DNA from: Incurvaria masculella
Lineage: Eukaryota > Arthropoda > Insecta > Lepidoptera > Incurvariidae
NCBI GenBank assembly: GCA_946894095.1
Contig: OX335646.2
Coordinates: 16,796,077 to 16,860,076 of the forward strand
Length of the DNA: 64,000 bases
Direction: 5' to 3'
Under the pieces are notes generated by a model, which did not search any database, was not told the origin of the DNA, and saw only the letters and a list, made by a program, of their open reading frames with translations. The position numbers and the translations under genes are program-made. Each line of letters opens with the position of its first letter. The first letter of the stretch is position 1. This document shows positions 1 through 11,508 of this stretch, piece after piece.

Positions 1-212
1 AAGAAAATCTTCATACGAATTTTGTTTTCTCTGTGGTTCGACCCAGAATACATTTACCAAAAAAACAAAGACATGCAGACACAGATATTTATAGCCTAAT
101 ATTAGATACCAAGTATCAAGTATCAGTGGATCAGTGGTTTTAAAATGATTAGTAAACTACGTTTGTATGGGAGGCGACATTTTCTGATGCTTACGGGGCG
201 ACCTTAAGGGGC
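1..212 (+). repeat. Half of a foldback MITE cut by the window edge
   Basis: The stretch matches 44750-44962 closely (for example TTCATACGAATTTTGTTTTC and ACATTTTCTGATGCTTACGG, with GCGAAATTTTCTG in the other copy). The other copy is one arm of a palindromic element at 44561-44962, so this is most likely the right arm of a second copy whose left arm lies before base 1. No coding potential is seen. The family is unnamed here. Confidence 0.7.
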
Positions 213-1387
213 GAGACCTGGGGCGCCGGATGGTGTGCGGGATGGAAATGAATGCGTAGTATAGACACAGCGTTATTGTGATAGATAAGCATTTGTCCAA
301 GTGTGAAAAGTGGAATGTTTCATTTAGTGTACGTAAAACCGCTAGCGAGCTTTTGTTTAATGGGGTATGTATCTTGCTTAGGGGATATATTTTAAAGTGG
401 TTCTCGTGAAATAAATTTTCTTTCTTTAAATTTTCTGCAGTTTTAAAGTCCTAATTCATCATTTTGCCTTAAACTGATGTGATTATTTAGTTTGGGTCAA
501 AGGAATGTGGGTTTATGTGAACTAATATTGAAAGGGAAGATGGTAAAAACTGTAATTTCTTAAATAGCTTGCATAGGTGCCCTCTGTCCTGATAAATAAG
601 CAGTATTCTTCCCTATTAATTCAAGCGTTTCCTTTATTAAGTGGCCATGCAAAATGGCGAAGCTATCTTGTTTTATCAGACTAGCTGCGGTACCCGACTT
701 TGCTCGGGACAATATCAAAAACTTAAAAAAACTGCCTATCATTCAAGACGGAACAAACCATACATACACATTCATAAACATTAATTGAAATATGTCAGTT
801 GGTTTTGCAGATTTGCGTGTACGAACTTTGTGACACGTGTTTCTTATATTTCAAGAGTAGTTTCTGCTTAAACTGTTTTATGGTGTTTATTTTATGCAAA
901 AAAATTTTTTTTTATGTTGGTCTACTTGTATAAGTATGCGATGAATGTAAAGAGTGTGAAAAATGCCACTACTTGCTTAGGCTAATACTATTACATAAAA
1001 AAATGTAAAAAAATACATATTTTCTTTAAAACTATATTGAAAAAGGCTTAGCTATCCTTTATTTATTGAATGAAAGAACACTTTATATTTCCATGTATGT
1101 TCACGGAATAAATAATTTTATTAAATGTGTTTGTCTTTATTAAAATTCATAGTTCTATTATGTCAGAAGGGTAATTGGGTATTGCAAATGCTAAAATAAT
1201 ATATCAGACTCCCTGACCAACTAGATTGGATGCATTTCGTCACCCATAAGCTTGTGAGCGGGGGATCCTAGTTGCAAGCCTTCTTATGTCAACTAGTTTT
1301 TAGATAAGTAACCATATTTTGTTTATTGCATAAACTTGCACTTGTAAATTGTGACATCTATTAATTTTATTTATAAAACTAACTTTT
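213..1387. other. Non-coding AT-rich stretch, nothing recognised
   Basis: No exon, RNA gene or clear repeat was recognised. Open frames are short and AT-rich and have no splice-bounded GC-rich segment like the real exons elsewhere in the window. Confidence 0.4.
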
Positions 1388-1767
1388 AGCCGCTCGTAGC
1401 TCAGGGGCACGGGGACTTTTCTTACACTCCAGAAGTCTGGGTTCAAATCCTCGCCCCGTTCATGCACCACTTACGTTCTGTCTGAGTTGGATAAGTGCAT
1501 TTCATCAAAAATGCAAGTTGAATGTTTTGGAATCCATGTAAAACTGTTGGCCCCCTTCCCCTACTAGGTTGTAGAGTCAATCCCACCCGGGTTAGTACCA
1601 TCGCATTGGGTGAAAAGATGGTCGAATCGACAATCAGTAATTATCCATGTTTTCCATCTAATTCAATGTAGCCATGCTCATAAAGAGAAGGTCCTGGCAT
1701 GGTACCCAATTCCTTCAGGAATGTGGTGTTTTGGGCTAATATGACGGTAGTTGTATAAAAAAAACTT
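1388..1767 (+). repeat. tRNA-derived SINE (family A)
   Basis: The 5' part looks tRNA-like, with a Pol III B-box-like GGGTTCAAATCC near 1440. A conserved body follows: CCCACCCGGGTT, CATCGCATTGGGTGAAAAGATGG, CAATGTAGC and a GGGCTAATAT tail before an A-run. The same order recurs at 21309-21730 and, reversed, at 47428-47815 and 58798-59085. It is not a functional tRNA because the cloverleaf is degenerate and the body continues for about 300 bp. Confidence 0.8.
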
Positions 1768-2048
1768 ACAGTATTTTTCAGTGTCGTAAAAAGCCTTGAG
1801 ATATTACAGATGAGAAGAAATGTAAGGTATTATTAATACTATACAGGGTGCTCGGCACATTGACCGACAGAATGTTTCTAAAGGTAAGTGGGGTCATTTG
1901 CAAGATTTTGACCCATGATACCTTTTGTCAAATGTCACGTGATATTGACATACGATTTTTTTTTCATATTTTATTGAAAATTGCAGAAATTCCATCTTGA
2001 AACCCCTTTAAATTTTTGGTTTATGATATTATCAGCACGAAATAAAAC

Positions 2049-2192
2049 ATTGTCTGATATTGGCTTACCAGTTATTTTTCTCGGTCCTAGTTTCGAACAT
2101 GCGAAGATTGTAGGAGTGGCTGTGGGTAGGCAGCATACTTGTTGCGGCTGCGTTCTGTTCTCTCATCAAGTGGTAAGCCAATATCAGACAAT
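2049..2192. repeat. Short element with a perfect 22-bp inverted repeat
   Basis: ATTGTCTGATATTGGCTTAC (extended by CA) at 2049-2070 is exactly reversed at 2171-2192, leaving a loop of about 100 bp. A perfect 22-bp match in otherwise diverged DNA suggests a recently inserted or conserved hairpin element. No coding content is seen. Confidence 0.55.
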
Positions 2193-5100
2193 AGTTTAAA
2201 CACCCAGAGAACACTCAAATCATTTATACGATGCATGGCATTTCACAAAGTCCCGAGAACGAGTAAAGTATGACAAGAATCTTAATTTCTTATATCATTA
2301 AAAAAACATGGACAGTAATTGAGAGCTTCGCTTTCTTTTAAAAAGTTTGCCAGTTTGCGTTTTTCCCACGGTATACCAAAGTCATTTATTATGGGCAAAA
2401 ATTAGGGATAAATAGTTGCAGTCGTATTCAGAGTGTACCAGAAAGCAAGGTACACCATTCTAACACATACAGATTAGATGGAGGATATAATTTGACCCCG
2501 GGTAAGAAAAGTTTGCCCATCCCTGACTGATTTCCATAAAACACCCTGATAAGTTTCAATGCAATACATATTTTTAAAGCGGTAGAAATAAAAGAACCCA
2601 ATGGTTTCAAATAAAGTGTATTACAACAATAAAAAAGATACATTCCCAAATTACAGTAACATACCTTGTGAATATTCCACCTTTCTTTAGAATAAAGTTA
2701 GCCTGGAAATATTTCACATTGAGAATTTAAAATGTACAGATACACTTCATGATTGCCTATGACATTGCATATTGTTGCCAGAGTGTCGCAATTTCACTCG
2801 AGGTTAAAGCTATCTGTCATTGAGTAAAACTTTGTTTTTAGGAGATCATGTTTCAAGTTAAAATAAATAAAAAAAGGAAGGATATGTACTAGCTTCTATG
2901 TTCATTGATATTTCTCGTAAAAAAATGATCATCACCTTTTACACTTACTTTTTTAAACCAGGTAAGGCTTGAGCTTGGTCCACAAAAAACCCGAGAAAAG
3001 TTTTGTTTCACATCCTTCCCCCATCAGAAAAAATCTATATGGTTACTTCCTATGACAGCAATAGTCGAAACCAATCACATTTTCTTGTATTTTTACTATT
3101 GTTAATTTCAGCAACAATATGCAATGCAAATGAATAGAATTACCCTGCACGAATACATTTTCACAATACACGAAATGGGATGAAAAATAACAAGTCACGC
3201 CTACAGACAGAACCAATTTAACTAAAGTTTTCATCTATCATCTATCTATCTCTCTTATTCATGAAAATGTAATTTGGCGAATTGCTCCACAAGTTTACAT
3301 TCTACACAAAATATATATTTTCAATCATCAGATATCGTTTGCCTAAATGTTTCAACAAATCATGCACAATTACATACTTAGTATAATAGCAAGAATTCAA
3401 TTCAGGAGTACCTATGTATACAATACAATCTAATAAAAACACGATCCATTAGTGTACTGCTCACGCTTCAGGTGCAAAGCGCACGCGAACGAGACAAGTA
3501 AACATCGCTCGTGCCGGCTACCTGAATGGATATATCGGCGCCAAATTGTTAAATAAACCTAGGGCAAGGCCGCTCTTTCAATGAACGAAGAAAGGAAAAC
3601 ATTAACGTTGTTGGATGGTTGAAAGCTACACCTTGCGAAAGACTGAACGCTATCGGTCAATTATGTGAATTGAGTTTTTTAATTAATTTATAAACGAACC
3701 TTGATCTATTTTAATCAATAAAAAACCTCAGGTATTTTTTTACAATGATTAACCTCGAGTGTTTTTTATATAGATAAATGGTTTATTTTTATATTGTATA
3801 AACTCGAATTTGTAAATTGGCACCCCTGGTTCATCAAATTTACAATCTCATAGTTATCCTAAAAAACATTTCACTTTTTCGTTTTGGTGATTGTTTCTAA
3901 CGATTACTACACAAATAGCCGTGTGATATGACATTTTTTTCAACGATCCCAGAAACTTTCGTTTAGTGAACAATTGAACGGCATTCTATTTTCAGTCGTT
4001 GGCAATGAAACGATAAAAAAAAGATATGTATGAATTTTCAGTCAACCAGCATGTCTCTCCATGCGGTTGTGCTTGCTCGGTACAGAAACAGTAGTTGCGA
4101 GCATAGGGTTAAAATGTATAGACACAAGGAGTCAATTAAAGAATGAGACCAAAATGGTTTCATACAAAATGAAAGATTTTTCTTTTCATTTCAAAGAATA
4201 TGTGTTAATAATAAGAATATTTTTCATCTAATCATTGAAAACGACCAACAAATCGACATGATTTTACTTTGAGCGAAGTTCTGTCATTTCGTTTAAAATT
4301 TCTTTAAACCATTTGGCTAATCATCCTTTAGTTATGACATTCAATTGGATGTAAGCAAACAATGAATGGCTCACTCTGTCACTTGGCGCCGACAAATACA
4401 CTAACAAATGCGTAGAATCTCTATGTGTTGCCTCAGCTCTGGATGGAATACCTTTACATATTTCTGCATATCCTTGAACGATTACATCAGATTTATTGAG
4501 AACCATTTCTTTATAATGGTTCTTTGTAAGGTCTTGATTTTATACAAGCCATATAAAGAAATATTAAGAAACCTTTAAATGGTCACGTTACTTATATGCT
4601 TGTGAACTTGAACCTTTCTATACATCAGCCCAAGACAGAAACGAAAACAACTATTGTCCGTAGGAAATCGAGAATATAGCACAAAATACTATTATTAAAA
4701 ATAATACAAGTAAATATTTGCCTTAACATAAAAAATAAATAAATAAGATGTCCAGTTAACATTGTTATATACATATGATGTTACATCTTTGTACAATTAG
4801 AAAGATTATTAGTAAAAGATATATAATATATATAAGTATATATATAAATAGATATAAACTCCCCTAATAAACTAAATTATTGGTGTTTTAATCTAAGTCA
4901 ACTATATTAGGTTCACCATGATTTGAGGCCACACCAAATCATAGTGAAAATGATGTATGTTGGAACGATTTCTCACATGAGTCTTATTTCGCTATTGCTA
5001 AGCATCGGATAACTATGCATCCTATAGATGCTACTTTTAAAATTTCAATCAATAATGTGCAAAATTCAATAAGTTTTCCTTTGGTTTTAAAGTTACAGAA

Positions 5101-5427
5101 TGTCAAGTTACATATTTTACTGCAATTATCATCTAAGTTTGTATTATTTAATATTAATTTTTGAATAGCTCAAAAACAAGATTTTCTTGCTACTTACTAT
5201 TATTCGACTGTATCTCACTTTACATCAGCAATTAGGAGCTTAGAGAAATATGTATTTTGACATCATTCACGACTAAATAAACCGAACTCAGAAAATACTC
5301 GTGCTTTTCTCACTAACATCGAGAAACGCTAGTGGGGGGGATCATAGCCCATAGGTCTCATTATCTCATCAACTATTTCAGGCGTTTAAACAGCATGCGA
5401 GGGTAGAGAAATAGAGAGAGATCCTAC
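2193..5427. other. Non-coding AT-rich DNA, nothing recognised
   Basis: No recognisable exon or repeat family. A minus-strand frame of about 75 codons around 4321-4545 is open but AT-rich and resembles no family I know. A TA-rich microsatellite-like run lies near 4815-4860. Confidence 0.35.
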
Positions 5428-5448
5428 CTCGCCACCGCTGCCGCTCAT
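5428..5448 (-). other. Possible first coding exon (7 codons), very uncertain
   Basis: On the minus strand an ATG in good context is followed by codons for MSGSGGE and then a GTAGGAT donor. It lies in the only GC-richer patch of this region (about 5330-5540). No downstream minus-strand exon could be joined to it with confidence, so it may be chance. Confidence 0.15.
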
Positions 5449-5930
5449 CACTGTCTAATTTTCTCCTTGTCGCACAGTAACCTCTGCTGCGTCCCAAAGC
5501 CCAAAGTATAGATTTGATCATTGTTGACTCTAGGAAATGCACTATGAACTAAGAAAGGCGGCTTTTTCATCTCCTTGCTTCATGTAATTGTGATGGTTAA
5601 ACATAAAATGGCACAGTAAACATTTAGTGCAATCAAAAGCTAGGCATGCAGGGTCTTCAAATGTAGGCTGTAATTGACCATAACTATCTATTGTGTTACC
5701 CTTGTTCGGACTTTATGGCGTACAATAGATCTCAATCTGAAAAAATAAATGAAATAAAGATATGGATACACAAACTAGCTTCGACGGCTCATTTATTAAA
5801 CAAAATATCAGGACAATTTACCCAAGAACTGGTAAACAGTGTTTTAAAGACTTTCCGGCTCATCAGAATTCACGTATATCATCAAAATATTTAAACTAGT
5901 TTTACTTAATCTTTATTATCGATATTCAAT

Positions 5931-6059
5931 ATGGAGTCAGCCGTGAAATCTCGGCTGGAACCTTTCGCGGGCAGCGTCTCTACCGATTCCACCATCCGCG
6001 TTATATGTGTTGTTACTGTGTTCGTGTTAGCACACCCCAAGTTAACACATTTATATTAG
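5931..6059 (+). CDS. Small ORF (42 aa) next to a DRE-like motif, very uncertain
   Basis: ATG at 5931 opens a 42-codon frame whose first half (MESAVKSRLEPFAGSVSTDS) has coding-like composition. The motif TATCGATA, the core of the insect DREF element, lies at 5917-5924. DREF sites normally sit upstream of the transcription start, so a site 7 bp before the ATG argues against this being the true start. No family is recognised. Confidence 0.2.
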   Translation: MESAVKSRLEPFAGSVSTDSTIRVICVVTVFVLAHPKLTHLY

Positions 6060-8981
6060 AGTAATCTATATTAAAAATTTTGCCTTGCATCTGCATTTAA
6101 ATGGAATGGAATATACAAAATCATTTTCATTATTCATACAAAATGTAATATGAATTTCTTCTTGCAAATGTAGTGTTGGCATATTCAATAATTTCTTAAG
6201 AATATCAACGCATAGGGCCACCCCCAGGAGTTTCACCCTGTGCCAACATTGACAAAATGATTTCAAATTTAGATGGCAAAATATTAAAAATTGCTTACAC
6301 AAACCAAATTACTTTAATAAAATAATGTGTTATCTGTGGACACACATTTCATCCCATGAACTAAATTAACCCTTGTCTACTATAATGCCTACAGTAGAGA
6401 TATTGAACACAACCTTTAGAACAAAACAATTAATAGTATGTACATATGTACCTTGCTGATGAATTAATTAATTTTATCGTTTTAAATTAAAATCCGAGGA
6501 TGCCTTCCTCACCTAACCATAACACCAGTTCCTATAAAGGTTTAACTTCATAATGAACACAAATTAATTTCCTTTGTGGAAGGCTTGTGTGCACCAGTGC
6601 TTGATGTTTTGGTGCATTATAATAATTCAACAGGAATAATTATATTGGGTCCTCAAAAAATCGTACACAAATACTTTATCTGCCATCGGTTTATAGTGAT
6701 TTGTTGTTTGTTTGCAACATAACAAACTATTTTACACATTTCTAAAATGTTACCAATTATTGGGCTTTTTCCTTAAAGAATCAATGTTTAGTGAAATTTA
6801 TAGGTATATCAAGAGATCAACTTAGTAATAGAGCACTGTATTAGGTCACTTACTACTTTGAAAAAACAGTAGACCCAAAGGAAACAATTGATTTCAATAA
6901 AGTTAATAAAAAAAAATACTAATAACTTTTCTCAAATAAATAAAGTACAGATTTACATTTTCCTGATATTATAAAGATCCACCAAAAATATATGGGGGGT
7001 GTTTTTTATTAAACGATCATAATTTGTCCTCAATACCTACACCGAGTAAAAGTATCCCTTGTTTAGGTTACCTTATACTAATGTTATACTAACAAGCAAT
7101 ATTCTAATTCAACGTTCTCATATTGGTTAAAGCAAGTAAAGTAAGCTGATATGTAATGCACAGTAATAAACAATAAACATATAAGTAAGCTATATTTTTG
7201 GTTGATTTTGTTTAGTTACCATATGAAAATAACGTTACATACACCAAATGGCTCTCGCGTGAAAAAGACAGTAAAATTAAATTCATTAATACTTATATTG
7301 TCGAGACCTACTCTATTACAACATATTTTATCTATGCCTCAAATTCACCATAATTCGAGATCATCAATAAGGCATAGCGGATTTCCTCCATTCAGAAACT
7401 TATACAATATGATAGAACTAAGGTTATACTTATTACTCAAGGTTTCAATAATAAAATGTAAATTATGAGCAGTAGTTTCAAAGCGAAAAGGCACCTATAT
7501 AGATTTAGTTGTTGCATGCATTTTATAACATTTTTATTGCACATAAATATGTTTCAGGAATAATTCCAACACAAGAATAGTCGTGAGATGCCACAATAGT
7601 TATTGCTGGCATGGATATAGTTTTATTACTTCTTGATAAAACACTCTTTCACGAAATAAGTATTGTGTAAAGAGTGAGAAAGTGCGGGACTGTAACACTA
7701 CATCCTCGTCCGGGCTACACACAAATATAACAAGTTACACTCAAAATTAAGGCAAAAATAAATATACACCCTTACAAACTAAATACAATATAAATTTAAG
7801 CGTTACTTGTAACTTACTTTCGATATTCATTTCTGGCTGTGAATATTGATGCATCAATTTCATTTTTTTTTGGCATTTTTGTAATCCAACATGTGGTGTA
7901 CACAAAATGATGAATTTCCTCATATTCCTGAAACGGTTGCATATATTTTGCGTTCAAACTGCACACACATTTCCACGAATATGAGAATGCACCCAAAACA
8001 CGACATGTCAGTAATGTAAATTATTTTTCACTCATTAAGTTTAACAAAATATAAACTTATGTTATTTATATCTTACAAATAAGTACCGCTAATATTACAA
8101 ATAATTACGTGTTAAAAACTTACAGATCAACTAATTGAATTGGTTGACCGGTCGGTGAGTCATCGAACTGAGACTCATGCATGGGAGAGACCCCAAATGG
8201 TTTCTCATCATGTGCGTTAGTTCATTTTGTTTTGAAATCCATCAAACCACAAACATTTAACATTATTATGCATGCAATATTTAATGTAGTTATTTACTTA
8301 ATGGTTAGTTTTCTTAAGTAAGAGCTATACATAAATCTGTGTTCTGCATTAATTGATAACAACATTTATGTATAAGTTTGTGCTCTGAAATCCTTCAATG
8401 TATTATTTTGATTGCTAACTAATAATGCGAAGATTTTTATGTTTTGATTCATCATTGTCTTTTCAAATTTAATTTTTTACACTTCTACAAATTACATAGA
8501 ACTAAGCCTAATTGAAGTTGGGCACACGGACAAAGCCAAAATAATTTTATTGTTAGCTACTATTCGTACTACTATATACAATGTTGTTAATAATAAATTT
8601 ATTGGGGAGCACACAAAAGCTGCAGCTTGCATGCCACACTGCGCTCTCTTGAAGCGCTAACAGAGAAACAGTTTTGTTGCGACAGACTCACACGGAGCAT
8701 TCGGCGGCTTATGATGTAGAACCATTTTTATTCAGCACAAGATATTTGTGGAAGCACAACATTCGTGGATAAATTCCCTGAAGTGAGAAGACTTTTTAAC
8801 ACATTTATTGAATAATCGATTTCAATAGGCCACATAATTTACGTAGGCGGTGCGCCCTCAAGCTAAATCGACCCACACCTAGAGAGACCTAGTTCCCCGT
8901 ACAAGGCGGCACACGCAAATTGCTGGAAAAAATTGTCTTTGTAACATTCTGAAAACTTTCTATTTTCCATTACGGTACCAG
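6060..8981. other. Non-coding AT-rich DNA, nothing recognised
   Basis: No supported gene. The plus-strand frame at 7202-7468 is open but AT-rich, begins on a non-ATG codon and resembles no family I know. Confidence 0.35.
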
Positions 8982-9049
8982 GGAACCCTCCATCGTTGGA
9001 TGCGTAACATATCCGTCAAGTACGGCATCACGCTCCGGGAAATACTGAG
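8982..9049 (+). CDS. Candidate internal exon of an unrecognised gene
   Basis: A 68-bp segment with balanced base composition is bounded by a TACCAG acceptor and a GAG/GTTAGC donor. It is open in one frame (GTLHRWMRNISVKYGITLRE...). An acceptor near 9674 (TGTTTTCAG) followed by SVSEDRRHKRRR and a stop would continue it in phase. I do not recognise the family, and the upstream exons are not identified. It could equally be a relic of a mobile element. Confidence 0.22.
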
Positions 9050-10904
9050 GTTAGCATGTTAATTAGATAGTAGATTATTATTTATTGCTATGACCGAATA
9101 TGTTTGCATCATACCTTATTTTAATGTGGAATATAATACATAATTAAAACATTTCCTTTTGAGGTTTTTATCGCACGGGTTCAGCACTGAACATTACTTA
9201 CATAATATTGAACTAGACAATGTATTCGAGTTGCTCCTATTACTCGAATTATCATGCTGATGCAAGATTGTATATAACAACACCGAAGTAAAATGTAATT
9301 AATGCTATAGTAAAAAGTATTTGTACATCATAGCAGCTAATTAATTTTGGCTCCAACACATTAATGAATTATATTTTTGCAGTTGTGCAGCGGAGTTCCA
9401 CTATACCGTATGTGTTCCGTAGAATACGTTGAAAAAAAAAAAACACAGCGGAGTTTCTTGCCAGTTTTGTTTTGCTGAACTGGCTAATGTAAAAAATGAC
9501 AAATACGAGCGCAGTGGTACTGTCTATATATGATGAATAAACAATACAATACAATAAATGCTGCGATGGCTGCGGAGCTCACGGTCAGAGTTTGCAACTT
9601 ACTTTAATTACAATTTCACACATTCTCATTCTAAACGCCTGTTAGCATCACATGATTACATTTGAATTACGACAATGTTTTCAGTGTCAGTGAAGACAGA
9701 CGACACAAGCGTCGTCGATAAGAAAGATAACTAAACAAAAGGCGGCCTGCGAGACGTTTCCAACAACATTCGGTGGGGTATTCAAAGTTATAGCTTCAGA
9801 CGTAGAGTATGCAATGCGGTAATGGTTTAAATTGAGTTTTGACCACGATTACTAAAATTATTGTCAACTTAATCAATGTGACTGCTTAAACAATCTTCTG
9901 GAATACAGTTGTCTAACACTAACGCGATGCTGCGCACCACTTTCTAACTAATGTCCGATATATTATCTAGTTACAGGCGTCATTGAAAGCTCGTATTGAG
10001 CGCACACATCCCAAACAAGTCATTGACTAAGATTGAACCTTTGACAAATATGATTTATATTTTTGAGCTGGTGTGAAATCAAGAAAAATTTAAATCTCAT
10101 AGAGGAATAGTTTCAAGCCAACCGAAATCTAAACATAATCAGTTGAAAAAAGCGAAAAAAAAATTTAAATGTACACGACAAATATCAATGACACGTGTAT
10201 AACGTTAGCTCATACGTTCTGTATTATTCAATTCTGGTAAATGAATAACAACTACATAAAGCTATTTGTCAAGTTGCCAGTTCGACTGCATATAAATTTG
10301 GTCAGACAATAGTCTCGGGGCCCATCAATAATTAAGTTTTTTTGTCGAATTAAGCATAAAATCCAAGCGCAACGCAAGTGAGAATTAAAATGAAAATATT
10401 TTTGAAAGCATTCTATCAGTAGATCAAAAATAATCTAATTCACCCTTTTCCACTCCCCAAAAATATTTCCATTGTTTATTTATGTATCTGTCACCGTAAT
10501 ATTGTGAAACCTGTGATTTTATAATTTCACTTGTAATATAAAAATATCCTGGATTGTAGTCAATCGTCTCACTTTCTTACAATATCACAGACGAGTTTCA
10601 GTGATGTTAAAATTTCATGTTAAAATTTCACAGATCACACTCATTGATTTACAATATCATAGGAGTGGTCACCTATAAACATCAACATAAAATAACCTCA
10701 ACCTATTTAAATAATATAGGTTAAGAATGTTATTGTATAATCAAATTTAACCTTATTTAACTCCTAAATTATTATGATTTATTATTTTAGCGCCAATACG
10801 ATAACCTAACAAGGTATGATATCACTGAAACTTATCCCTGGTATTGTAACAAATGTTTACAATAGGCCATATATTGTGAAACAACCATTTTACTAAAGTA
10901 AATA
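9050..10904. other. Mostly featureless DNA downstream of AGO1
   Basis: Nothing recognised apart from the possible terminal exon near 9674-9730. On the minus strand an AATAAA (10778-10783) lies about 420 nt beyond the AGO1 stop and is a candidate AGO1 polyadenylation signal. Confidence 0.35.
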
Positions 10905-11150
10905 TATTTTTTCGTACTAAGCAGGTACGTCACTTATTCCAAGGAATGTGTTATGCATCGACCATGAAGCAGGGCCACATCAATTAAAGAAAGAGGCCAG
11001 TAAAAAGAACTGCTTTACGTATATACTGCAAGGCTGGTCCCGAATCAGCAAAACATACCATTTGCGGCTATAAATGGGCAAAATTTGGAATTCTTCAACA
11101 TTCCCTCCTCCCGTAATCTACCATTTTACTAGAGACAATATACGGCTTCG
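10905..11150 (+). repeat. MITE arm in the AGO1 3' UTR
   Basis: This matches the arms of the palindromic element at 41930-42502. Shared words are TCGTACTAAGC, TTATTCCAAGGAAT, ACTGCAAGGCTGG, AGCAAAACATACCATT and ATTTGGAATTCT. Only one arm is present here, and it ends about 50 bp from the AGO1 stop codon at 11200, so it should form much of the proximal AGO1 3' UTR. Confidence 0.75.
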
Positions 11151-11199
11151 ACAATATCACGGTGACATTTTCACATCAAATGAATGTCCCGCTCGCGCA

Positions 11200-11508
11200 T
11201 TACGCAAAGTACATGACCTTCTTGGTGACGGCGTGGACGGTGATGGCGCGCGCCATCGCGCCGGGCGTGCGGTCCTCCGAGCAGGCCGACTGGTGGCTGC
11301 CCTCGCCCGAGTCGTGCTCCTTCTCGACGAGGTGGTAGCGCGCGCGGAACGCGACGAGGTGCGCGTAGTACGCGGGCGCCGGGATCGACACGGAGCGCGT
11401 GCAGCGCACGTATGTGTGGCACAGCTGGTACGTGAGGCACTGCAGCTCGTCCGACTCGAAGTGGTTGTCGTCCCAGAGCACGTGGTAGTGCGAGGGGCGC
11501 GACGTGCC
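11200..11508 (-). CDS. AGO1: AGO1 last coding exon (PIWI C-terminus)
   Basis: [20 protein letters not shown] through [20 protein letters not shown] to [15 protein letters not shown], then TAA at 11202-11200. It contains catalytic H883. VHA(V)TKK has Val where VHADTKK is usual. Confidence 0.95.
   Translation of the reverse strand, partial: GTSRPSHYHVLWDDNHFESDELQCLTYQLCHTYVRCTRSVSIPAPAYYAHLVAFRARYHLVEKEHDSGEGSHQSACSEDRTPGAMARAITVHAVTKKVMYFA

Noticed and set aside
1388..1460. tRNA-like sequence with a B-box-like motif; likewise at 21309-21380
   Set aside because: No complete cloverleaf; the same head is followed by a shared SINE body in several places.
1845..2555. CAGGGTG ... CACCCTG ends suggesting one transposon around the 22-bp hairpin
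   Set aside because: Seven-bp ends alone are too short, and no longer inverted arms or target duplication could be seen.
4321..4545. Minus-strand open frame (NKSDVIVQGYAEICKG...)
   Set aside because: Considered as a second exon after the MSGSGGE start; no convincing acceptor and no family match.
7202..7468. Plus-strand frame of 88 codons
   Set aside because: AT-rich composition, non-ATG first codon, no family, no splice-site support.
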